DNA from: an uncultured Odoribacter sp.
GTDB taxonomy: Bacteria; Bacteroidota; Bacteroidia; Bacteroidales; Marinifilaceae
DNA length: 64,000 nt
Direction of reading: 5' to 3'
Assembly: GCA_910588375.1 (NCBI GenBank)
Contig: CAJUQA010000004.1
Location: forward strand, 124,001-188,000
In this document: piece by piece, positions 7,648-15,977 of the stretch
Numbering within the stretch: position 1 is the stretch's first letter
Layout: each line of letters starts with the position of its first letter
The notes under the pieces: model-generated
Seen by the model: the letters and a program-made list of their open reading frames with translations, nothing else
Database searches by the model: none
Told to the model about the DNA's origin: nothing
Translations under genes and position numbers: made by a program

Positions 7648-9309
7648 ATGTTTCGTTTTTTTATATTTTTTGTTTTTATAATTTTTTATTGTCGCTTTGA
7701 TGGCAAAATTCTGAGTGCGCAGAAGCGGGTGTATGATGCTCCGTTACCTATACCCTTGTTATTGAGCGGTAGCTTTGGGGAGTTGAGAGAGACACATTTC
7801 CATTCGGGTGTCGATTTGAAAACAGGCGGTGTGGTCGGGGTGCCGGTGATAGGAATGGCAGAGGGAATCGTGAGTCGGGTCAAGGTTTCTTCGGTGGGGT
7901 ATGGAAATGCTTTGTATGTAGAACATGCCGATGGTACGACGACCGTATACGGACATTTGTTACGGTATACACCGGAAGTGACGCGGATTATCAGGGAGAA
8001 ACAGTATGAAGGGGAAAGTTTTGAGGTGGATTTGGATATGAAGGCATACGGGATAACTTTTCGTCCGGGGGATACTTTGGCTTATACGGGAAATACCGGT
8101 TCCTCGGGAGGGCCTCATTTGCATTTTGAATACAGAGATACCCGTACGGAAGCAGTTTTAAATCCGCTATTGTTTTTGAAAATTGAAGATAATATAGTTC
8201 CTAAAATTCGGGCGTTGTACTTATATTATATGACAGAGGACGGATGTGTGGAGAGAAGAAAGCGGATTGTGCCGAAATATCTCGGAAACCGTAAGTATGG
8301 CTGTGGCGAAATAACGGTATCTCCCGGACGAAACGGAGTGGGATTTTATTTGACGGATGTAATGAACGGTTCCTGGAATAAGCTCGGAATTTACAGAATG
8401 GAAATGAGTGTGGACGGTGAAAAAAAGTTTGAAATGCAGGTAGATACCTGTTTGTTTGACTGTAATCCTTTGGTGAATGAAATAAAAGATTTTGAGTTGT
8501 ATCGTTCTGAGCGTGAAACGGTTTATCGGACATTTGGACGTTATATGTCACGGATTCCGGGTGTGAAAATTGCAGATGAGGGGTGGATTGATATAGGAAA
8601 AGGAGAGAAAAAGAAAGGATGTGTAAAGGTTGCGGATATAAATGGAAATGAAGCGGAATTTTGTTTTACATTTGTTGCGAGAGATAGTTTTCCCTTTCGG
8701 GAAAGAAAGGTGCTGGATTGCAGGAGGGAGCATGTGATTGAAGAGAAAAACTATAAATTATTGTTGGATGATTCAGCATTGTTTGTTTCTTTGCCTTATG
8801 TAGGAACAGCAGATACGATGACATTGGCAGACGGGAGATTGTATACCGTTTTTTGTGTTTCTTGTCAAGAGCGGCCTTTGTTTCAAGCGGCTCGTTTGGA
8901 AGTCAAGGGGCGTTTTGATGAAACAGCCGTTGTTTGTCGTGTCACAGATAAAAAAACGCTTGTGGCTTTACCTACCTGTTATGGTGAAAACGGACTTTCC
9001 GCGATTTCCGGTTATATAGGAAGCTATGCGGTTGTATCGGATACTGTGGCCCCGGTGGTGAAATATATAGGTATGGCAAGTGGAATGCTGAAGTTTGTCA
9101 TACAGGATGAATTATCGGGAATAGCGACGTATCGGGGAGAGGTAAACGGTAAATGGGGGCTTTTTGAGTATGATGCAAAAAATGACTTGTTGACCTGTAG
9201 GGTGAATGAACCTGTTTTTGTCCGAGGCCGTAATGAGGTTAGATTGGTAGTGAAGGATAAGGTTGGAAATATCACTGAAAAACAGATTGTTCTTCAGCTT
9301 GGGAAGTAA
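7648..9309 (+). CDS. M23-family metallopeptidase (LytM domain)
   Basis: Exported peptidase or peptidoglycan-binding factor of family M23. The ATG at 7648 is preferred to an upstream TTG in frame. An N-terminal hydrophobic segment (FRFFIFFVFIIFYC) serves as signal. The LytM domain follows: HFHSGVDL supplies the zinc ligands His52 and Asp56, and GGPHLHFEYRDT carries the HxH motif, so the metal site looks complete. The remaining 350 residues are beta-rich with no clear family, ending in a segment like LSGIATYRGEVNGKW that resembles Ig-like folds. This architecture, LytM first and a long C-terminal extension, is common in Bacteroidetes. The substrate may be peptidoglycan cross-links. Confidence 0.9.
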   Translation: MFRFFIFFVFIIFYCRFDGKILSAQKRVYDAPLPIPLLLSGSFGELRETHFHSGVDLKTGGVVGVPVIGMAEGIVSRVKVSSVGYGNALYVEHADGTTTVYGHLLRYTPEVTRIIREKQYEGESFEVDLDMKAYGITFRPGDTLAYTGNTGSSGGPHLHFEYRDTRTEAVLNPLLFLKIEDNIVPKIRALYLYYMTEDGCVERRKRIVPKYLGNRKYGCGEITVSPGRNGVGFYLTDVMNGSWNKLGIYRMEMSVDGEKKFEMQVDTCLFDCNPLVNEIKDFELYRSERETVYRTFGRYMSRIPGVKIADEGWIDIGKGEKKKGCVKVADINGNEAEFCFTFVARDSFPFRERKVLDCRREHVIEEKNYKLLLDDSALFVSLPYVGTADTMTLADGRLYTVFCVSCQERPLFQAARLEVKGRFDETAVVCRVTDKKTLVALPTCYGENGLSAISGYIGSYAVVSDTVAPVVKYIGMASGMLKFVIQDELSGIATYRGEVNGKWGLFEYDAKNDLLTCRVNEPVFVRGRNEVRLVVKDKVGNITEKQIVLQLGK

Positions 9310-9325
9310 AATAAAGGGGAGTAAT

Positions 9326-9592
9326 ATGGAAGAAAATATTGATATCTTAATTGTTGAAGGAAAGATAAAAGAGGCGATAGAAATATTGGAGCGGGAGCTG
9401 TCGCATTGGGAAAACGAAGAAAAATTATTAGTATTGGGTGAATTATACTATAAGGCAGGGAGGAGTGTAGAAGCATTGAATAAATTCAATGCTGTATTGA
9501 AGGTGAATCCGGACAATGCAAAGGCTATGGCTTATGTGACGATGATTAATGATATTCTGAATTTTTATCATAAGGATTTGCTGAATCCTTAA
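9326..9592 (+). CDS. Small TPR protein
   Basis: An 88-residue cytoplasmic protein made of tetratricopeptide repeats: GKIKEAIEILERELSHWENEEKLLVLGELYYKAGRSVEALNKFNAVLKVNPDNAKAMAYV. The GRxxEALxxFxxxLxxxPxNxxA pattern is diagnostic. The start at 9326 is chosen because the purine-rich AAGGGGAG lies 5 bases upstream; a longer reading frame begins inside the M23 gene but has no such support. Only 16 bases separate it from the M23 stop, and rnr follows 27 bases later, so the three genes probably form one operon. Its partner is unknown. Confidence 0.85.
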   Translation: MEENIDILIVEGKIKEAIEILERELSHWENEEKLLVLGELYYKAGRSVEALNKFNAVLKVNPDNAKAMAYVTMINDILNFYHKDLLNP

Positions 9593-9619
9593 AATGCTAA
9601 ACAGTATAAGGCTTGGTTT

Positions 9620-11845
9620 ATGTTGAAGATAAAGAAGAAGGAAGAGTGCAGTATTCCGGAATCCGTGTGGAGGGAGTATGTTTTGACGACGTTGGAACGG
9701 CATAAAATGCGGAGATATACTTATCGGGACTTTATAAAGAGTCTGGGGGTGAAGAGTCAGGAGGGGAAGATCAGGTTGAAAGAAACATTGTTGGCGTTGA
9801 AGGATTTGGGGGAAATCAATGAGGTGCGCCTGGGAACGTTTCAATATAAAAGAGAGGGAGTATACACAACGGGAGTCGTGGAATTAAACAGAAGCGGTTC
9901 TGCTTATATACGAAGCCGGGAATTTAAGGAGAGAATATTTGTGCCTTTTACGGGATTGAAACACGCGTTGAATGGAGATACCGTAAAGGTATTGGTGTAT
10001 GCGGACGGTTTACCCGGAATGTTAAGCGGGAAGGTGGAAGAAATTCTTCATAAAAAAAAATCCTTATTTGTAGGTATTATTTATCGTCAGACCGGTTTCG
10101 CTTTTTTGATTCCGACAGGCAATCAGGTACCTTATGATGTATATATACCTTTGTCCGGTATCGGTACGGCTCAAACCGGAGATAAAGTATTGGTGGAAAT
10201 TGTGAGTTGGCCGAAGAAAAGAAAAAATCCTGAAGGAAAAGTGCTTAAAATATTAGGACGTTCGGGAGACGGAAGAATGGAAATGAAGGCTATTATGACA
10301 GAGTTTGATCTGGCGGCCAATTTTCCATTGAATGTCTTGAAAGCGGCTGAGAAAGTACAGTCGGAAATTCCGGCGGATGAATATATTAAAAGGTTGGATT
10401 GCAGGGGGTTGCTGACATTTACCGTAGATCCGCGGGATGCTCAGGATTTTGATGATGCTCTGTCCTTTAAAGAAGGGAAGGACGGTTTGTATGAGATTGG
10501 AATCCATATCGCAGATGTCAGTTATTATGTAAGGCCGGCTACGCTTTTGGATAAGGAAGCGTATCTCAGGGCTCACTCGGTTTATCTGACCGGTTGTACA
10601 ATTCCGATGTTGCCGGAAAGATTGTCGAATGAGGTTTGTTCGCTTAATCCCCATCAGGACCGTTTGTGTTATTCAGTGATGGTAAAGATAGATAGGGAAG
10701 GGAATTTGGTGGAAAAATGGATCGGGCGGACTGTAATTTGTTCTGATTATCGTTTTTCTTATGAAGAGGCGCAAAAAATTATTGAAGGGCGGACTCATCC
10801 CTGTCGGGAAGCAATGGGAATTCTGCATCGATTGTCTGAAAAGATGAGAAAAGTGCGTGATGAAAAGGGTGCTTTATGTTTTAATCAGCCGGAGGTATGC
10901 TTTGATTTGGATGAAGAAGGAAGGCCTGTACGGGTTTATTTGAAAGAGATGAAAGAGGCCAACCGGATGATTGAAGAATGGATGTTGCTGGCTAATAGGG
11001 TGATTGCGGAAACGATAGGGAAAGAGAAGAAAAGAAAGGCGGTTTTTATTTATCGTACCCATGGGGTGCCGACTGTAGATCGCTTGCATATTTTTCGTCA
11101 TTTGGCAGGAAGGGTAGGATTGAAGATTCGGGGAAAATTGTTGGAGAGACGTCCCATTTCATTGGTTAAACTGATACGAGAGGTTGGTCCGGTGTCCATG
11201 CGGAGTATGGTTGAAGGTTTATTTATACGGACTTTGGCCAAAGCTGCTTATTCTGTTGATAACATAGGGCATTACGGATTGGCTTTTGATTATTATACGC
11301 ATTTTACTTCGCCTATTCGACGTTATTCTGATTTGGTGGTGCATCGTCTGTTGGATCATTATCTGAACGGAGGACGTTCAGTTCGGCGGGATAAGTATTG
11401 GGAAATATGCAGACATGTATCCGAAATGGAGGTTATTGCCGAAAATGCTGAGCGGGCTTCTGTTCGCTACAAACAATTGGAATATTTGAGGGAACATGCC
11501 GAAATGTTATGGAGTGGAAAGATTACGGAAATTGTAAGGTGGGGATTTTATGTGGAATTGGATGAAATCCGGTGCGAAGGCTTGGTGTCGATATTGAATA
11601 TGAGGGATGATTATTATGAGTTTCAGGAAAAAGCCTATCGGATGGTGGGAAGAAATTTTGGACGGAGTTTCTGTTTGGGGAAACAAGTGATGGTAAAAGT
11701 TCTGAAAGTGGATTTGACATCCCGTTTTTTAGATTTTGTTCTGGCCGGAGAGGCGGAGCAGTGGAGAATATTGGATGATAAGGATTTGCCGAAGAAAACT
11801 CCTTGCAGAAGAAGGAAAGGGAGAAAAAAATGCCGGATGAAGTAA
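9620..11845 (+). CDS. rnr: Ribonuclease R (RNB-family 3'-5' exoribonuclease)
   Basis: Processive 3'-5' exoribonuclease that degrades structured RNA. The 741-residue product has an N-terminal helix-turn-helix region, cold-shock-like OB folds (VELNRSGSAYIRS, REFKERIFVPFTGL), the RNB catalytic domain with LDCRGLLTFTVDPRDAQDFDDALS (the metal-binding Asp cluster) and HIADVSYYV, then YTHFTSPIRRYSDLVVHRLL, and a C-terminal S1 domain (WSGKITEIVRWGFYVELDEIRCEGLV). It ends in a Lys/Arg-rich tail, typical of RNase R. Length is normal for the family. Confidence 0.97.
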   Translation: MLKIKKKEECSIPESVWREYVLTTLERHKMRRYTYRDFIKSLGVKSQEGKIRLKETLLALKDLGEINEVRLGTFQYKREGVYTTGVVELNRSGSAYIRSREFKERIFVPFTGLKHALNGDTVKVLVYADGLPGMLSGKVEEILHKKKSLFVGIIYRQTGFAFLIPTGNQVPYDVYIPLSGIGTAQTGDKVLVEIVSWPKKRKNPEGKVLKILGRSGDGRMEMKAIMTEFDLAANFPLNVLKAAEKVQSEIPADEYIKRLDCRGLLTFTVDPRDAQDFDDALSFKEGKDGLYEIGIHIADVSYYVRPATLLDKEAYLRAHSVYLTGCTIPMLPERLSNEVCSLNPHQDRLCYSVMVKIDREGNLVEKWIGRTVICSDYRFSYEEAQKIIEGRTHPCREAMGILHRLSEKMRKVRDEKGALCFNQPEVCFDLDEEGRPVRVYLKEMKEANRMIEEWMLLANRVIAETIGKEKKRKAVFIYRTHGVPTVDRLHIFRHLAGRVGLKIRGKLLERRPISLVKLIREVGPVSMRSMVEGLFIRTLAKAAYSVDNIGHYGLAFDYYTHFTSPIRRYSDLVVHRLLDHYLNGGRSVRRDKYWEICRHVSEMEVIAENAERASVRYKQLEYLREHAEMLWSGKITEIVRWGFYVELDEIRCEGLVSILNMRDDYYEFQEKAYRMVGRNFGRSFCLGKQVMVKVLKVDLTSRFLDFVLAGEAEQWRILDDKDLPKKTPCRRRKGRKKCRMK

Positions 11846-11861
11846 GTTTTAAGTGTATTGT

Positions 11862-11892
11862 TTTTTACTTTAATCTTTTTGTTCTATCTTTG
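11862..11892 (+). promoter_or_regulatory. Promoter of rpsU
   Basis: TATCTTTG at 11885-11892 is a perfect -7 box, with TTTT 19 bases upstream as a partial -33 box. Transcription from here gives an rpsU leader of about 195 nt, unusually long. Confidence 0.65.
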
Positions 11893-11939
11893 TCAGGACT
11901 ATTATTTGGGAAATAATGTATTATAAATCAATATGCTTT

Positions 11940-11953
11940 GAAAGGGGGTGATC
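11940..11953 (+). promoter_or_regulatory. Extended anti-SD-complementary site in the rpsU leader
   Basis: GAAAGGGGGTGATC in the leader, about 140 nt before the rpsU start codon, is complementary to the 3' end of 16S rRNA around CACCUCCUUUC for 11 bases with one G-U pair, and for 14 if the rRNA reads GAUCACCUCC. No start codon follows at normal spacing. Such a site is striking in a phylum that seldom uses SD sites, and bS21, the product of the gene, helps to hide the anti-SD. A regulatory role is inference. Confidence 0.55.
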
Positions 11954-12095
11954 TTATTCCGGAGATATAGTATAAGCTAAAAATACAAAAAATGTTTGAA
12001 AATAGCATTTTATGCGGATTTTTCCGTTTTATATGGAATAAGAGAGGAAAGTGGGGAAGAAGTTTTTGAATATTAATATTGTAATAATAAGAACT

Positions 12096-12287
12096 ATGAT
12101 TATTGTACCTTTAAAAGAAGGCGAAAATATTGAGAGAGCCTTAAAGAAATTCAAAAGGAAGTTTGAAAAAACTGGAATTATCAAAGAGTTGAGAGATCGT
12201 CAGGCTTTCACAAAACCTTCTATAATCAATAGACAACAGAGACTGAAAGCAATTTACAAACAAAGTTTGCAGATTGCTGAAGATTGA
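12096..12287 (+). CDS. rpsU: 30S ribosomal protein bS21
   Basis: Small-subunit protein next to the 16S 3' end. The 63-residue product begins MIIVPLKEGENIERALKKFKRKFEKTG, the typical Bacteroidetes bS21 start, and has the basic helical body and KPSIINRQQRLKAIYKQ. An in-frame GTG further upstream would add 15 residues with no family match, so the ATG at 12096 is used. In Bacteroidetes bS21 with bS18 and bS6 helps to cover the anti-Shine-Dalgarno sequence (established for Flavobacterium). The leader is long and holds small hairpins (for example CGGATTTTTCCG) and the anti-SD-complementary site. No SD stands at normal spacing before this ATG. Confidence 0.96.
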   Translation: MIIVPLKEGENIERALKKFKRKFEKTGIIKELRDRQAFTKPSIINRQQRLKAIYKQSLQIAED

Positions 12288-12350
12288 TTCTTGAGCTTTG
12301 TTTGTTCCGACTGAAAGAATTGAAGTAGGTACTTGAAAAGTGTGAATCAG

Positions 12351-12396
12351 CACCCCAGGGCCTAAGGTATGAAAGATGTTTTAGGTTTTTGGGGTG
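12351..12396 (+). terminator. Hairpin between rpsU and xerC
   Basis: CACCCCA (12351-12357) pairs with TGGGGTG (12390-12396), and inside it CCTAA (12361-12365) pairs with TTAGG (12381-12385). Only TTTA follows, so termination is probably partial and the hairpin may act as an attenuator or processing site between the two genes. Confidence 0.6.
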
Positions 12397-12414
12397 TTTA
12401 GATTAAAGTAATTT

Positions 12415-13296
12415 ATGAGTATTGAGCCATTTCTGAATTATTTGAAGGATGAAAAGAGATATTCATCTCTTACCTTGCTTGCTTATAAGAAAGATTTGGA
12501 ACAATTTTTGACGTATTGCGGTACGATTAATGATATTCGGAATTTTGGTGATGTGACTCCCAAAATTATTCGGGAGTGGGTGATGATGAAGATGTCGGAA
12601 GGGTGGACTGTGACGACTGTAAGACGCAAGTTGAGTTCGTTGCGGACTTTTTTTCGTTTTTTGATGAAAGAAGGAGTTGTGAAGGAGGATCCGACAGAGA
12701 TTGTTGTGATGCCGAAGACGGGACGTCGTTTGCCGGTTTTTGTGCCTGATTATCAGATGGATATTATGCTGGATGCGGAAGAATTGCAGGGCGGGTTTCA
12801 CGAACTGCGGGACCGCCTGGTGTTGCTGATGGCTTATTATACAGGAATGCGGCGTTCGGAATTGGTTGGATTGAAGCTTCGGGATATCGATTTTTCGGGA
12901 AAAAGTATTGTCGTTACGGGGAAGGGGAATAAACAGCGTTTGTTGCCTTTGGCAGACGAATTAGTGGAAGACATGAAATGTTATATGGAATTGAGGGAAG
13001 GGATTGTCTCCAGGGAACACGGATATTTTTTTGTCACGGATAAAGGACAGCCTGTTTATGATAAATTTATTTATCGTTTGGTTGAGAAATATCTGGGCAT
13101 GTTTACGACCTTGTCCAAAAAGAGTCCGCATGTGTTGCGTCATACTTTTGCAACTCAGTTGCTTAATAATGGTGCCTGCATTGAGGCAATTCGGGAATTG
13201 TTGGGGCATGCAGATTTGTCTGCTACGCAAGTATATACCCATAATTCTTTTGAAAGTTTGATCAAGGTGTTTAATCAGGCTCATCCAAGGGCTTAA
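12415..13296 (+). CDS. xerC: Tyrosine recombinase XerC-like
   Basis: Site-specific recombinase of the XerC/XerD type, resolving chromosome dimers at dif. The 293-residue product has the N-terminal SAM-like core-binding domain (FLNYLKDEKRYSSLTLLAYKKDLEQFL) and a complete catalytic domain: Arg146 in TGMRRSEL, the beta-hairpin Lys in VTGKGNKQR, His239 and Arg242 in HVLRHTFATQLL, His265 in LLGHADLS, and nucleophile Tyr274 in TQVYTH. Length is typical of Xer proteins rather than of phage integrases. Its position between rpsU and hpf is shared by many Bacteroidetes. Whether it is XerC or XerD in function cannot be fixed here. Confidence 0.92.
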   Translation: MSIEPFLNYLKDEKRYSSLTLLAYKKDLEQFLTYCGTINDIRNFGDVTPKIIREWVMMKMSEGWTVTTVRRKLSSLRTFFRFLMKEGVVKEDPTEIVVMPKTGRRLPVFVPDYQMDIMLDAEELQGGFHELRDRLVLLMAYYTGMRRSELVGLKLRDIDFSGKSIVVTGKGNKQRLLPLADELVEDMKCYMELREGIVSREHGYFFVTDKGQPVYDKFIYRLVEKYLGMFTTLSKKSPHVLRHTFATQLLNNGACIEAIRELLGHADLSATQVYTHNSFESLIKVFNQAHPRA

Positions 13297-13300
13297 AATT

Positions 13301-13308
13301 AAAGGAGG
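13301..13308 (+). promoter_or_regulatory. Strong Shine-Dalgarno site deciding the hpf start
   Basis: AAAGGAGG, a full SD, stands 7 bases before the ATG at 13316 and only 1 base before the ATG at 13310. This favours the second ATG. So strong an SD is rare among the genes of this window. Confidence 0.8.
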
Positions 13309-13315
13309 AATGACT

Positions 13316-13615
13316 ATGGAAGTAAGAATTAATCCGGTAGGTTTTTCAGTAAGTTCTCAGTTGGAAGATTTTGTTCAGAAAAAGTTAGCGAAACTGGATA
13401 AATACAATGAGGCGATTATAGGTATTGATGTTACCTTGAAACTGGAAAAAGATGAAAATCTGGAAAATAAGGTAGTAGAGGTGAATGTCGGTATTAAAGG
13501 ACAGGATGTCTTTGTAAAGAAAAATGCAAGAAAATTCGAAGATGCCGTTGATGAGCTCTATGATGTGATTAAACGCCAGTTGGTAAAAATCAAAGAAAAG
13601 GAGAGAGAAAAATAA
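13316..13615 (+). CDS. hpf: Ribosome hibernation promoting factor, short form
   Basis: HPF/RaiA family protein that binds the decoding centre of idle ribosomes. The 99-residue product (MEVRINPVGFSVSSQLEDFVQKKLAKLDKYNEAIIGIDVTLKLEK) has the beta-alpha-beta fold pattern and the basic helix IKRQLVKIKEKEREK near the C terminus. It lacks the C-terminal dimerisation domain of long HPF. The start is set by the SD at 13301-13308. It lies 19 bases after the xerC stop and is probably co-transcribed with it. The tuf promoter follows. Confidence 0.93.
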   Translation: MEVRINPVGFSVSSQLEDFVQKKLAKLDKYNEAIIGIDVTLKLEKDENLENKVVEVNVGIKGQDVFVKKNARKFEDAVDELYDVIKRQLVKIKEKEREK

Positions 13616-13671
13616 CGGGAGGTGTATGGCTTCAGAGGAGATAATAAACTATGAACCATAAACTTTACGGG

Positions 13672-13698
13672 AAATAATTTTGTGACACAAAATTATTT
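13672..13698 (+). promoter_or_regulatory. Perfect 27-bp palindrome over the tuf promoter
   Basis: AAATAATTTTGTG, a central A, and the exact reverse complement CACAAAATTATTT. It contains the -33 TTTG of the tuf promoter and fills most of the spacer. It could be an operator for a dimeric regulator; as RNA it could only form an A-U-rich hairpin after hpf. Confidence 0.7.
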
Positions 13699-13709
13699 GT
13701 CTATATTTG
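13679..13709 (+). promoter_or_regulatory. Promoter of tuf
   Basis: TTTG (13679-13682), 19 bases, TATATTTG (13702-13709): a full match to the Bacteroidetes primary sigma consensus, with about 110 nt of leader before the tuf ATG. Confidence 0.9.
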
Positions 13710-13828
13710 CAAGCCAAACAATAGGACTCTTGTGACTCATGGTGTATAATGTGATGTAGTTCAAGGAGTTGAAGTGGAATTTGGATTTTTTGTAATAAAT
13801 TGTTTAATAATAAAATTGTTTTAGAGTT

Positions 13829-15016
13829 ATGGCTAAAGAAAAGTTTGACAGGTCAAAACCACACGTAAATATCGGTACTATCGGTCACGTAGACCATGGT
13901 AAAACCACATTGACCGCTGCTATTACGACGGTATTGGCAAAAAAAGGTCTTTCTGAATTGCGTTCTTTCGATTCTATTGATAACGCTCCGGAAGAAAAAG
14001 AAAGAGGTATCACGATTAATACTTCTCATGTAGAGTATTCTACGGCTAATCGTCACTATGCTCACGTTGACTGTCCGGGTCACGCCGACTATGTAAAGAA
14101 CATGGTTACTGGTGCTGCTCAGATGGATGGTGCAATTTTGGTTTGTGCTGCTACTGACGGTCCGATGCCCCAGACCCGTGAACACATCCTTTTGGCTCGC
14201 CAGGTAAACGTTCCGAGAATTGTTGTATTCTTGAATAAAGTGGACATGGTAGACGATCAGGAAATGTTGGAGTTGGTTGAAATGGAACTTCGTGAATTGT
14301 TGACCTTCTATCAGTATGACGGTGATAATACTCCGATTATTTTAGGTTCTGCTTTAGGTGCATTGAATGGTGAAGCTAAATGGGAAGAAAAAGTAATGGA
14401 GTTGATGGATGCTGTGGATTCATGGATTCCGCTTCCTCCGCGTGATAATGAAAAACCCTTCCTGATGCCGGTTGAAGACGTGTTCTCTATCACGGGTCGT
14501 GGAACGGTTGCAACAGGTCGTATCGAAACGGGTGTTGTACACGTAGGTGATGAATTGGAAATGATCGGTTTGGGTGCTGACGGTAAAAAAACTGTTTGTA
14601 CCGGAGTTGAAATGTTCCGTAAATTGTTGGATGAAGGTGAAGCCGGAGATAATGTAGGTTTGTTGCTTCGCGGTATCGACAAAGACGAGATCAAACGTGG
14701 TATGGTATTGGCTAAACCGGGTTCAGTAAAACCGCACAAGAAATTCAAAGCTGAGGTTTATATCCTGAAGAAAGAGGAAGGTGGTCGTCACACTCCGTTC
14801 CACAACAAGTACAGACCGCAGTTCTATCTGCGTACGATGGACGTAACGGGTGAAATCACTTTGCCGGAAGGAACTGAAATGGTAATGCCGGGAGATAACG
14901 TAACAATTACGGTTGAATTGTTGACTCCGGTAGCTTGCTCCTTAGGTTTGCGTTTCGCTATCCGCGAAGGAGGCCGTACGGTAGGTGCTGGTCAGATTAC
15001 TGAAATTCTTGAATAA
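13829..15016 (+). CDS. tuf: Elongation factor Tu
   Basis: GTPase that brings aminoacyl-tRNA to the ribosome. The 395-residue product has the full set of G motifs: GHVDHGKTT (P-loop), RGITINT (switch I), DCPGHADYVKNM (switch II, G3) and NKVDMVDD (G4), then beta-barrel domains 2 and 3 ending GGRTVGAGQITEIL. Length is normal. Codon use is strongly biased, as expected of a highly expressed gene. It heads the tRNA-Trp, secE, nusG and ribosomal protein block. Confidence 0.99.
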   Translation: MAKEKFDRSKPHVNIGTIGHVDHGKTTLTAAITTVLAKKGLSELRSFDSIDNAPEEKERGITINTSHVEYSTANRHYAHVDCPGHADYVKNMVTGAAQMDGAILVCAATDGPMPQTREHILLARQVNVPRIVVFLNKVDMVDDQEMLELVEMELRELLTFYQYDGDNTPIILGSALGALNGEAKWEEKVMELMDAVDSWIPLPPRDNEKPFLMPVEDVFSITGRGTVATGRIETGVVHVGDELEMIGLGADGKKTVCTGVEMFRKLLDEGEAGDNVGLLLRGIDKDEIKRGMVLAKPGSVKPHKKFKAEVYILKKEEGGRHTPFHNKYRPQFYLRTMDVTGEITLPEGTEMVMPGDNVTITVELLTPVACSLGLRFAIREGGRTVGAGQITEILE

Positions 15017-15028
15017 TTATTTCATATT

Positions 15029-15057
15029 CAGGGTTGATCTTCGGATTAACCCTGTTT
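15029..15057 (+). terminator. Hairpin after tuf
   Basis: CAGGGTT (15029-15035) pairs with AACCCTG (15048-15054), followed by only four T. Probably a partial terminator or processing hairpin ahead of tRNA-Trp. Confidence 0.65.
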
Positions 15058-15058
15058 T

Positions 15059-15131
15059 ACGGATGTAGCTCAGTCGGTAGAGCATCGGTCTCCAAAACCG
15101 AGTGTCGGGAGTTCGAGTCTCTCCATCCGTG
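15059..15131 (+). tRNA. tRNA-Trp (anticodon CCA)
   Basis: A 73-nt cloverleaf. The acceptor stem ACGGATG/CATCCGT is paired throughout, the D-loop reads AGCTCAGTCGGTAGAGCA, the anticodon loop is TCTCCAAAA with CCA, and the T-arm contains GTTCGAGTC. The 3' CCA is not encoded. The position between tuf and secE is conserved in many bacteria. Confidence 0.97.
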
Positions 15132-15194
15132 CTTTTAATAAATACAGAATTTTAGATGGACTTTCCTATCTGAAATTTACAATTGTAATTGGAG

Positions 15195-15386
15195 ATGAAT
15201 ATCAAAGGTTATTTTGCAGATGTATATAACGAACTGGTCAATAAAGTGTCTTGGCCTTCTTGGTCAGAACTCCAAAGCAGTGCTACCATCGTAATGATTG
15301 CTTCCGTCATTATTGCTTTAGGTATCTTTGTGATGGATTTTGTATTCAGACACGTAATGACCTTTGTATATAGTATGTTTTATTAA
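15195..15386 (+). CDS. secE: Preprotein translocase subunit SecE
   Basis: Single-span subunit of the SecYEG channel. The 63-residue product has the family signature ELVNKVSWPSWSELQSSATIVMIASVI, where VxWPSxxEL precedes the membrane helix (about residues 30-55). The ATG at 15195 is used; a TTG two codons upstream is in frame but needless. It is 17 bases from nusG, the usual secE-nusG pair. Confidence 0.96.
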   Translation: MNIKGYFADVYNELVNKVSWPSWSELQSSATIVMIASVIIALGIFVMDFVFRHVMTFVYSMFY

Positions 15387-15403
15387 TAATCCCGATAACT
15401 GAC

Positions 15404-15952
15404 ATGGCAGAAATAAAAAAAAGATGGTATGTGCTTCGTGTGATTGGAGGAAAGGAGAAGAAGGTAAAGGAGTACATCGAAGGTGAAATTGCCAGTTTGG
15501 GGCTTCAGGATTATGTTTCTCAGGTTTTGATACCTACTGAGAAGATCTTTCAGGTACGTAACGGCAAAAAAATCAGTAAAGAACGGAATTTTTTCCCGGG
15601 ATACGTCATGGTAGAGGCTGCTTTAGTTGGTGAAGTCCCCCATATACTTCGTGATATTACGAATGTGATTGGCTTCCTGGGGGAAACCAAAGGAGGTGAT
15701 CCGGTACCGATGCGTTTAGCTGAGATTAACCGGATTCTTGGAAAGGTAGATGAACTTGCAGAACAACCGGAAGAAATAAGTGTTCCTTATTTCGTAGGCG
15801 AATCCGTTAAAGTTACAGACGGTCCGTTTAACGGTTTTACCGGTGTGATAGAGGAGGTGAATAGCGACAAGAAGAGATTGAAAGTAATAGTCAAGATCTT
15901 CGGACGTAAGACGCCGCTCGAATTAAGTTTCATGCAGGTAGAAAAAGAATAA
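15404..15952 (+). CDS. nusG: Transcription termination/antitermination factor NusG
   Basis: RNA polymerase-binding elongation factor linking transcription to Rho or ribosomes. The 182-residue product has the NGN domain (KKRWYVLRVIGGKEKKVKEYIE, then FFPGYVMVEAAL) and the C-terminal KOW domain (VGESVKVTDGPFNGFTGVIEEVNSDKKRLKVIVKIFGRKTPLELSFMQVE). Length is normal. It sits between secE and rplK as in most bacteria. Confidence 0.98.
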   Translation: MAEIKKRWYVLRVIGGKEKKVKEYIEGEIASLGLQDYVSQVLIPTEKIFQVRNGKKISKERNFFPGYVMVEAALVGEVPHILRDITNVIGFLGETKGGDPVPMRLAEINRILGKVDELAEQPEEISVPYFVGESVKVTDGPFNGFTGVIEEVNSDKKRLKVIVKIFGRKTPLELSFMQVEKE

Positions 15953-15977
15953 TTAAATTTATTGAGAAGAAAAAATC

